Positions 1-5,165 of a DNA stretch of 5,165 nucleotides are shown piece after piece. Within the stretch, counting starts at the first letter, position 1. Every line of letters starts with the position of its first letter. Under the pieces are notes generated by a model that worked only from the letters and a program-made list of their open reading frames with translations, ran no database searches and had not been told where the DNA came from. The stretch spans positions 1 through 5,165 of the forward strand of contig DHIV01000084.1 in assembly GCA_002403995.1 (NCBI GenBank), in the 5' to 3' direction. The DNA comes from Gallionella sp. UBA4737 (GTDB lineage Bacteria > Pseudomonadota > Gammaproteobacteria > Burkholderiales > Gallionellaceae). A program made the position numbers and the translations under genes.

Positions 1-384
1 CTGCTCGGGATATCCGAAACCAGTTCCGATATGCGTGACTTGCTCGGCCGTGAAACGCAGGACGTGCGTGCGGCGGAAGCCGTGGCGTTGTTCTGCTACC
101 AAGTGAAGAAATGGATAGGCGCATACGCGGCGGCGTTGGGCGGATTGGATACGCTGGTGTTCGCGGGCGGCATCGGTGAAAACGCGCCAGTCATCCGCGC
201 TCGAATCTGCGAAGGCCTGGAGTTTCTTGGAATAGAAATCGAAGAAAAACAAAACGCGAAGAACGCGCAACTGATTTCGCCGGACGCCAGCGGAGTCGCT
301 GTACGCGTCATACGCACCGACGAAGAACTCATGATCGCCAGGACGGTCAGTCGCGTTCACGGCCTCGGCACGCCTAAAGAATGA
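1..384 (+). CDS. ackA: Acetate kinase, C-terminal part (5' end outside window)
   Basis: Acetate kinase interconverts acetyl phosphate + ADP with acetate + ATP in the cytoplasm. The frame is open from base 1 and ends at TGA 382-384, so 127 residues of a family usually about 400 long are visible. Seen directly: LLGISETSSDMRDLL at the left edge, matching the family's LLG-S--SSDMRDL segment; FAGGIGENA (GGIGEN at window residues 56-61), the glycine-rich nucleotide-binding loop of ASKHA-fold kinases; and RTDEELMIAR near the end, whose TDEE (106-109) holds the glutamate that binds metal in this family. The C-terminal subdomain looks intact with no frameshift. The N-terminal half with the acetate site is outside the window. 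A propionate or butyrate kinase is possible, but the motifs fit AckA best. The next gene starts 39 bases on, and the phosphoketolase downstream makes its substrate, acetyl phosphate, so it probably runs toward ATP and acetate. Confidence 0.95.
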   Translation: MLGISETSSDMRDLLGRETQDVRAAEAVALFCYQVKKWIGAYAAALGGLDTLVFAGGIGENAPVIRARICEGLEFLGIEIEEKQNAKNAQLISPDASGVAVRVIRTDEELMIARTVSRVHGLGTPKE

Positions 385-407
385 TGAACTACGAAAACAC
401 GGTGATC

Positions 408-415
408 AAAGGAGG
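408..415 (+). promoter_or_regulatory. Strong ribosome binding site for the DUF2945 gene
   Basis: AAAGGAGG lies 8 bases before the ATG at 424 and is a near-perfect match to the anti-Shine-Dalgarno sequence. It is the strongest site in the window. It supports the 424 start and suggests that this small protein is translated efficiently. Confidence 0.8.
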
Positions 416-423
416 CCATACCG

Positions 424-645
424 ATGAAAAAGGAGTTTAAAGCGGGACATCATGTGGAGTGGAACTCGGAAGCCGGTCACGTCCTGGAAACGATCAAGAA
501 AAAGATCATCTCGACCATCACGTTCAAGGGCTACACGGTCCAGGTTTCTAAGGAGGCACCCCAGTATTTGATCCAAAGCGAAACGACCGACCATCTGGAC
601 ATGCACAAGGGTGCAGCGCTCAAGAAACTCAAAAGCAAACGATGA
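424..645 (+). CDS. Small DUF2945 / TUDOR-like (HVA1 family) protein
   Basis: A complete 73-residue, lysine-rich, soluble protein with no signal peptide or membrane segment. Seen: GHHVEWNSEAG at residues 8-18, FKGYTV at 34-39, SKEAPQYLIQSE at 42-53, and a HKGAALKKL end. This matches, from memory, the DUF2945 family (hypervirulence-associated TUDOR domain), whose members are short and share a VEWNSEAG start, a GYTV-ASKE-PQYLIKS core and an HK-ALKKL end. The TUDOR name implies a small beta-barrel, but no biochemical function is established, and the virulence label comes from fungal relatives and says little here. The DNA is more A-rich than its neighbours, largely because of the many lysines. 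The start is fixed by the strong ribosome site at 408-415. Its TGA at 643-645 overlaps an ATG at 642, a possible but less likely start of the next gene. It sits between ackA and DUF488 and is probably co-transcribed with both. Confidence 0.88.
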   Translation: MKKEFKAGHHVEWNSEAGHVLETIKKKIISTITFKGYTVQVSKEAPQYLIQSETTDHLDMHKGAALKKLKSKR

Positions 646-674
646 GCGCGCTGAGAATGAAAACTGTCGAGCGC

Positions 675-681
675 GAGGAAA
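675..681 (+). promoter_or_regulatory. Ribosome binding site deciding the DUF488 start
   Basis: GAGGAAA with its GAGG core at 675-678 lies 8 bases before the ATG at 687. The upstream in-frame ATGs at 642 and 657 have no comparable purine-rich site in front of them. This favours 687 as the DUF488 start. Confidence 0.55.
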
Positions 682-686
682 AGAGC

Positions 687-1310
687 ATGCCAAAGGAAGA
701 AGCTTCGCCGCTGGTAATGACGATCGGTCATTCTACGCGCACGATCGAGGAATTCATCCGCCTGCTTCAGGCACACGGTGCAAGCTGCGTAGCGGATGTG
801 CGAACGGTGCCGGGTTCCCGTCACAATCCGCAGTTCAACAAGGATTCACTGCCGGGCTCATTGAAGAAAGCCGGACTGGGATATGTTCACCTGCCTGGCC
901 TCGGCGGCCTGCGTCATGCGAAACTTGATTCGCCCAATATGGGCTGGCGGAATGCCTCCTTTCGAGGTTATGCGGATTACATGCAAACGCCGGAGTTTGC
1001 GAAGAGCCTCGAAGAATTGGTCCGTCTGGCGAACCAAGACAGGATCGTCTTGATGTGCGCTGAAGCGGTACCGTGGCGCTGTCATCGCTCGCTCATCGCA
1101 GATGCCTTGCTGGTTCGTGGAATTCGCACCGAGGACATTATGAGTGCGACTCGCCGTCAGGTCCACACACTCACGCCCTTTGCCAAAGTCCAGGGCGCCG
1201 TGATCACCTATCCTGCCGGGGCTTCAGAGGGCGCGCAAAAGAAGCCGTCTGCAGACGTTCCCGGCGATGGCCCGTCGCGAAGGGCACGCGTAAAGAGGGT
1301 TAAACCATGA
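687..1310 (+). CDS. DUF488 domain protein
   Basis: A 207-residue cytoplasmic protein of the DUF488 family; I know of no established reaction. Numbering from 687, seen motifs are MTIGHSTR at 11-18 (the family's N-terminal strand and loop), DVRTVPGSRHNPQF at 37-50, LPGLGG at 69-74, NMGWRNASFRGYADYMQTPEF at 84-104, CAEAVPWRCHR at 124-134, and HTLTPFA at 160-166. The cysteines C124 and C132, followed by H133-R134, form the conserved CxE...CHR block, which suggests a metal, redox or catalytic site, but this is inference. After about residue 176 comes a tail rich in Ala, Pro, Lys and Arg, ending RRARVKRVKP, that looks disordered and basic. Start choice: 687 has a GAGG site 8 bases upstream. An ATG at 642 would overlap the previous stop as ATGA and add 15 residues, but lacks a ribosome site. 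The stop overlaps the xfp start as ATGA at 1307-1310, which points to translational coupling. Confidence 0.88.
   Translation: MPKEEASPLVMTIGHSTRTIEEFIRLLQAHGASCVADVRTVPGSRHNPQFNKDSLPGSLKKAGLGYVHLPGLGGLRHAKLDSPNMGWRNASFRGYADYMQTPEFAKSLEELVRLANQDRIVLMCAEAVPWRCHRSLIADALLVRGIRTEDIMSATRRQVHTLTPFAKVQGAVITYPAGASEGAQKKPSADVPGDGPSRRARVKRVKP
1295..1299 (+). promoter_or_regulatory. Ribosome binding site for xfp, inside the DUF488 3' end
   Basis: GAGGG lies 7 bases before the xfp ATG at 1307 and is embedded in the last codons of DUF488. Ribosomes finishing DUF488 would stop directly on the xfp start, so re-initiation and coupled expression are likely. Confidence 0.6.
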
Positions 1311-3700
1311 AGACAAACACACTCACGCCGGAACTGCTGCGCAAGATGGACGCCTACTGGCGCGCCGCCAACTATCTGTCAGTCGGCCAGATTTTTCTTT
1401 ACGACAATCCTCTGCTGAGGCGTCCGCTGACACTTGCAGACGTGAAGAAGATGCTGCTGGGTCACTGGGGTACGACTCCCGGGCAGAACTTCATCTACGC
1501 GCACCTGAACCGGGTCATCAAGAAATACGACCTCGACATGATCTACGTCTCCGGCCCCGGTCACGGCGGTCCGGCCGTCGTGGGCAATACTTACCTCGAA
1601 GGCACTTACAGCGAGGTTTATCCCAACATCAGCCAGGACGAGGCCGGGCTGCGCAAGCTCTTCCTCCAGTTTTCGTTTCCTGGCGGCATTCCCAGCCATG
1701 CCTCGCCGGAGTGTCCGGGCTCGATCCACGAGGGTGGCGAGCTGGGTTATTCGCTCAGCCATTCGTTCGGGGCGGTGTTTGACAATCCCGATCTGGTCGT
1801 TGCCTGCATCGTAGGCGACGGCGAGGCGGAGACTGGTCCGCTGGCCACCGCGTGGCATTCCAACAAGTTCCTCGACCCAATCACCGACGGCGCGGTGCTG
1901 CCTATCCTGCATCTCAACGGCTACAAGATCTCCAACCCGACCCTGCTCGCGCGCATCACTCACGAAGAGCTGGAACAGTTGCTGCGCGGCTACGGCTGGT
2001 CACCCATCTTTGTCGAGGGCCACGACCCCGCGCTGATGCATCAGGCGATGGCCGCGGCGCTCGACACGGCGGTGGAACAGATCAAAAAAATCCAGCAGGA
2101 CGTTCGCAGCGCTGATCACTCAGGGAGCGACCTCACACGTCCGCGCTGGCCGATGATAGCCCTGAAGTCTCCCAAGGGTTGGACCGGACCGAAGATCGTT
2201 GATGGTCTCCAGGTTGAAGGCACCTTCCGTTCTCACCAGGTGCCGCTCCACCCCAGGGCGCATCCCGAACACCTCAAGCTGCTGGAAGACTGGCTGAGGA
2301 GCTACCGGCCGCAGGAACTCTTCGATGCACAGGGCCGGCTGAAAGCGGAACTGGCCGAACTTGCACCCCAGGGCGAACGACGCATGGGCGCCAATCCGCA
2401 CGCCAACGGCGGCATATTGCTCCGCGATCTGCGCATGCCGGATTTCCGCGACTACGCGGCCAAGGTACCCGTGCCAGGGGCGCCCGGCATCGGCGACACG
2501 CATGTGCTCGGGCCTTTTCTGCGCGATGTGGCGAAACTGAACAGTGAGCAGCGGAATTTCCGCGTGTTTGGTCCCGACGAGACGCTCTCAAACGGTCTGG
2601 AGGCACTCTTCGAAGTGACCCAGCGCCAATGGGACGCTGCGACCGCGCCGAACGACGAATTCCTCGCGCCCACCGGGCGCGTGATGGAAATGCTCAGCGA
2701 ACACCAGTGCGAGGGCTGGCTTGAGGGCTACCTGCTCACCGGGCGGCATGGGTTGTTCAATTGCTACGAGGCGTTCATCCATATCATCGATTCGATGTTC
2801 AACCAGCACGCAAAGTGGCTGAAGGTCACTGCGCACCTGCCGTGGCGGCGCAAGATCGCCTCGCTGAATTACCTGCTGGCCTCGCATGTCTGGCGCCAGG
2901 ATCACAACGGCTTCACCCATCAGGATCCCGGTTTCATCGACCATGTCGTGAATAAGAAGGCCGAGGTCGTGCGGGTTTACTTTCCGCCGGATGCAAACTG
3001 CCTGCTGTCGGTGATGGACCACTGCCTGCGCAGCCGCCATTACGTCAACGTTGTGGTCGCGGGTAAACACCCGGCGCCGCAATGGCTGACGATGGACGCC
3101 GCAGTCAAGCATTGCAGCGAAGGCATCGGCATCTGGCAATGGGCCAGCAACGACCAGTCCGTTGCGCCCGACGTGGTCATGGCCTGCTGTGGCGATGTGC
3201 CCACATTGGAGACACTCGCTGCCGTCTCCATCCTGCGCGAGCATCTGTCCGAGCTGAAAATTCGTGTGATCAACGTTGTCGATTTAATGAAATTGCAACC
3301 AACGAGTGAACACCCGCATGGCTTGAGCGACATGGATTTCGACGAACTCTTCACCAGAGACAAGCCGGTCATCTTCGCCTACCACGCCTACCCGTGGCTG
3401 ATCCACCGCCTGATCTACCGCCGCACCAACCACGACAATTTCCATGTCCGCGGTTACAAGGAAGAAGGCACGATCACCACGCCCTTCGACATGACGGTGC
3501 TGAACGATCTGGACCGCTTCCATCTGGTGATGGACACCATCGATCGCCTGCCGCAGACCGGCGACAAGGGCATCTATCTGAAACAGCAGCTCAAGGACAA
3601 ACTGATCGAACATAGGCAATACATCAACAAGCAGGGTCAGGACATGCCGGAGATTCGCAATTGGAAATGGGACGCGACCAACGCAGGCAAACCGGCGTAA
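1307..3700 (+). CDS. xfp: Phosphoketolase (xylulose-5-P / fructose-6-P)
   Basis: A complete 797-residue thiamine-diphosphate enzyme of normal family length (about 790-825). It cleaves xylulose 5-phosphate with phosphate to acetyl phosphate and glyceraldehyde 3-phosphate; many members also split fructose 6-phosphate to acetyl phosphate and erythrose 4-phosphate. Seen: GHWGTTPG (H53), GPGHGGPA at 83-90 (H86), FPGGIPSH ending at H131, the signature EGGELGY at 142-148, the ThDP/Mg motif beginning GDGEAETG at 170-177 and reaching N204 in LHLNGYK, FRSHQ with H310-Q311, GPDETLSN at 422-429, LSEHQCEG (E465, by position the likely activator of the ThDP pyrimidine, like Glu in the transketolase REHA motif), and FTHQDPG (H538). 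These histidines and glutamates match the active-site set known for bifidobacterial enzymes, so it should be active. Substrate preference cannot be read from sequence. It has no signal peptide and is cytoplasmic. The start overlaps the DUF488 stop by four bases, with a GAGGG site 7 bases upstream. AckA, encoded upstream, would use its product. Confidence 0.98.
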   Translation: MKTNTLTPELLRKMDAYWRAANYLSVGQIFLYDNPLLRRPLTLADVKKMLLGHWGTTPGQNFIYAHLNRVIKKYDLDMIYVSGPGHGGPAVVGNTYLEGTYSEVYPNISQDEAGLRKLFLQFSFPGGIPSHASPECPGSIHEGGELGYSLSHSFGAVFDNPDLVVACIVGDGEAETGPLATAWHSNKFLDPITDGAVLPILHLNGYKISNPTLLARITHEELEQLLRGYGWSPIFVEGHDPALMHQAMAAALDTAVEQIKKIQQDVRSADHSGSDLTRPRWPMIALKSPKGWTGPKIVDGLQVEGTFRSHQVPLHPRAHPEHLKLLEDWLRSYRPQELFDAQGRLKAELAELAPQGERRMGANPHANGGILLRDLRMPDFRDYAAKVPVPGAPGIGDTHVLGPFLRDVAKLNSEQRNFRVFGPDETLSNGLEALFEVTQRQWDAATAPNDEFLAPTGRVMEMLSEHQCEGWLEGYLLTGRHGLFNCYEAFIHIIDSMFNQHAKWLKVTAHLPWRRKIASLNYLLASHVWRQDHNGFTHQDPGFIDHVVNKKAEVVRVYFPPDANCLLSVMDHCLRSRHYVNVVVAGKHPAPQWLTMDAAVKHCSEGIGIWQWASNDQSVAPDVVMACCGDVPTLETLAAVSILREHLSELKIRVINVVDLMKLQPTSEHPHGLSDMDFDELFTRDKPVIFAYHAYPWLIHRLIYRRTNHDNFHVRGYKEEGTITTPFDMTVLNDLDRFHLVMDTIDRLPQTGDKGIYLKQQLKDKLIEHRQYINKQGQDMPEIRNWKWDATNAGKPA

Positions 3701-3714
3701 ATGGCGCTGGTGCC

Positions 3715-3721
3715 AGAGAGG
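3715..3721 (+). promoter_or_regulatory. Ribosome binding site deciding the ATPase start
   Basis: AGAGAGG lies 9 bases before the ATG at 3731. The in-frame ATG at 3722 directly abuts this site, which is too close for initiation. The in-frame ATG at 3701 has only a weak, distant AGG. The site therefore supports 3731. Confidence 0.55.
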
Positions 3722-3730
3722 ATGTTCACC

Positions 3731-5165
3731 ATGCAAACGACCCCAAATAAACCCGAGGCCGAGCCGTCGCCGGCGAAGCCAGCAAACGCCAAGCTCCCTG
3801 ACATCGCATCCGCATCTATTCCCGATACGCTCGCGTCACTCAAGGTTAATCCCGAAACCGGACTTGCGCACGCCGAGGTGGACAGCCGCCGCAAGGAGCA
3901 TGGTTACAACGAAGTCGCCGAACAAAAATCCCACCCGCTGCGCAAATTCCTCGGCAAGTTCTGGGGCGTGTCGGCATGGATGCTCGAAATGATCATGGTC
4001 TTGTCGGCCGTGCTCGGAAAATACTCGGACCTCGCTGTGGTGAGCGCGCTGCTGGTGGTCAATGCGGTGCTGAGCTTCTCGCAGGAGCGCCGCGCCGCCG
4101 GCGTCGTCGAAACGTTGCGGAAACGCCTGCAGGTCAGCGCGCGCGTGCTGCGCGAGGCAAACTGGCAAGTCATTCCCGCACGGGAGCTGGTTCCCGGCGA
4201 CATCATCCGCGTGCGCTCCGGCGACATCATCCCGGCGGATGTGAAACTGCTCAGCGGCGAGTTGAGCGTAGACCAGTCCGCCCTCACCGGCGAGTCTAAG
4301 GACGCGGACAAGGCGCCTTCCGAAGTTCTTTCGTCGGGATCGGTCGTGCGCCGCGGCGAGGGCAACGGCGTGGTGATCCTGACCGGGGCGCAAACCTATT
4401 TTGGCCGCACCACCGAACTGGTGCAACTGGCACGCCCGAAACTCCATATCGAAGCGGTGGTCGCCAAGGTGGTGCGCTGGCTGTTCGTCATCGTCGGCGC
4501 GCTGCTCGGTGTGGTGATAGTGCTGTCGCTGGTCCGTCACGTGCCGCTGCTCGAAATGATTCCGCTGATGCTGGTGCTGCTGATGAGTGCGGTGCCGGTC
4601 GCCCTGCCGGTGATGTTCACGGTCAGCATGGCGGTTGGGGCGAAAGAATTGGCCAAGCGCGGCGTGCTGGTCACGCGCCTCAGTGCCACCGAGGATGCCG
4701 CGACGATGGACGTGCTGTGCGTGGACAAGACCGGCACGATCACGATGAACCAGCTGGCCGTCACCGGCGTGATCCCGCTGCAGCAGGCGACGGAAGCCGA
4801 CGTGCTATTCGCCGCCGCACTCGCATCCCAGGAATCCAATCAGGATCCGATCGACCTGGCGTTTCTTGCCGAAGCCAAAGAGCGGCACGTCTTCGATAAC
4901 ACGGCTGCGGTCACGCCCATCTCCTTCGCGCCGTTCGATGCAAAAAACCGGCGCACGGAAGCTGTGGTCGAACAGAACGGCCAGCGGCTGCGCGTGATGA
5001 AAGGCGCCGTGCGCACCGTCGCTGAGACCTGCGGGCTCAAATCGGATGAGATAGCCGCGCTGGAGGCGCGGGTCGGCGAATCGGCATTGAAGGGCTATCG
5101 GACACTGGCGGTGGCACGCGGCCCAGAAACGGGAACCCCTACATTGCTTGGATTGGTGACCTTGT
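3731..5165 (+). CDS. Plasma-membrane proton-efflux P-type ATPase (type IIIA), N-terminal part
   Basis: The frame stays open to the right edge, giving 478 codons of a family usually about 800 or more long. Type IIIA P-type ATPases export H+ across the cytoplasmic membrane using ATP. Seen, in order: a Pro/Ala/Lys-rich cytoplasmic N-terminus (1-30); a cation-ATPase N-terminal region ending KFLGKFWG (about 72-79); M1 and M2 (about 81-118); the actuator domain with VPGDIIRVRSGDIIPAD and the dephosphorylation loop TGES at 186-189; M3 (about 249-268); M4 with PVALP at 289-293; the phosphorylation motif DKTGT at 332-336 (phospho-acceptor D332); and the nucleotide domain with FAPFDAKNRRTEA and MKGA (K424). 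PVALPVMFTVSMAVGAKELAK is the IIIA-type form and is unlike Ca2+, K+ (Kdp) or heavy-metal pumps, since no CPC is present. The proton-binding M5-M6 region is outside the window, so the ion is inferred. The gene follows xfp by 30 bases and is probably in the same operon. Confidence 0.93.
   Translation, partial: MQTTPNKPEAEPSPAKPANAKLPDIASASIPDTLASLKVNPETGLAHAEVDSRRKEHGYNEVAEQKSHPLRKFLGKFWGVSAWMLEMIMVLSAVLGKYSDLAVVSALLVVNAVLSFSQERRAAGVVETLRKRLQVSARVLREANWQVIPARELVPGDIIRVRSGDIIPADVKLLSGELSVDQSALTGESKDADKAPSEVLSSGSVVRRGEGNGVVILTGAQTYFGRTTELVQLARPKLHIEAVVAKVVRWLFVIVGALLGVVIVLSLVRHVPLLEMIPLMLVLLMSAVPVALPVMFTVSMAVGAKELAKRGVLVTRLSATEDAATMDVLCVDKTGTITMNQLAVTGVIPLQQATEADVLFAAALASQESNQDPIDLAFLAEAKERHVFDNTAAVTPISFAPFDAKNRRTEAVVEQNGQRLRVMKGAVRTVAETCGLKSDEIAALEARVGESALKGYRTLAVARGPETGTPTLLGLVTL

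Noticed and set aside
549..556. TAAGGAGG, a near-perfect Shine-Dalgarno sequence inside the DUF2945 gene
   Set aside because: No ATG or GTG start follows at usable spacing, only an in-frame TTG 11 bases on. The bases encode part of the conserved SKEAP segment, so it is probably coincidental.
611..928. A 105-codon plus-strand frame overlapping DUF2945 and DUF488
   Set aside because: It is out of frame with both supported genes, has no family match, and starts inside DUF2945 without a ribosome site.
1379..1963. A 194-codon open frame on the minus strand inside xfp
   Set aside because: It lies fully within the certain phosphoketolase gene, shows no recognisable domain, and is the kind of antisense frame expected from GC-rich codon bias.
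2588..3244. A 218-codon open frame on the minus strand inside xfp
   Set aside because: Same reason: it is antisense to conserved ThDP-enzyme sequence, and its translation resembles no protein family.
3702..3715. Small inverted repeat TGGCG/TGCCA between xfp and the ATPase gene, considered as a terminator
   Set aside because: The stem is only five pairs with one G-T wobble and a four-base loop, and no T-run follows. It is too weak to be called a terminator.
3701..3730. Earlier in-frame ATPase starts at 3701 and 3722
   Set aside because: The ATG at 3701 directly follows the xfp stop and has only a weak, distant AGG, and 3722 abuts the ribosome site. ATG 3731, 9 bases from AGAGAGG, fits better, though 3701 cannot be fully excluded.
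3836..4540. A 234-codon minus-strand open frame opposite the ATPase
   Set aside because: The plus strand encodes clear P-type ATPase motifs here (TGES and membrane helices). The antisense translation is rich in His, Asp, Gln and Arg, typical of a shadow frame.

Overview
The window carries five protein genes in a row, all on the + strand and with almost no space between them. In order they are the C-terminal end of acetate kinase (ackA, cut by the left edge), a 73-residue DUF2945/TUDOR-like protein, a DUF488 protein, a complete phosphoketolase (xfp, 797 residues), and the first 478 codons of a proton-pump-type (IIIA) P-type ATPase, cut by the right edge. The gaps are 39, 41, -4 and 30 bases. 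I see no terminator or obvious internal promoter, so the block reads as one operon that continues past both edges.

The sequence looks bacterial. The genes are packed, each internal start has a Shine-Dalgarno-like sequence, and the DNA is moderately GC-rich with a strong G/C preference at third codon positions. A Gram-negative, possibly proteobacterial, chromosome is a reasonable guess from the protein types, but nothing here fixes the taxon. I see no mobile element, integrase, RNA gene, CRISPR array or long repeat.

The metabolic logic is clear for two genes. Phosphoketolase splits xylulose 5-phosphate (and/or fructose 6-phosphate) with inorganic phosphate to give acetyl phosphate. Acetate kinase then transfers that phosphate to ADP, giving ATP and acetate. 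The pair yields ATP without respiration and produces acid. A proton-exporting ATPase directly downstream could use that ATP to hold cytoplasmic pH or membrane potential; this link is inferred from gene order. The two small proteins between the enzymes have conserved families but no firmly established function, and their position suggests a role under the same condition.

The most interesting feature is this arrangement: an acetyl-phosphate/ATP module, two poorly understood proteins and a proton pump in one apparent transcription unit, with DUF488 overlapping the phosphoketolase start by four bases.
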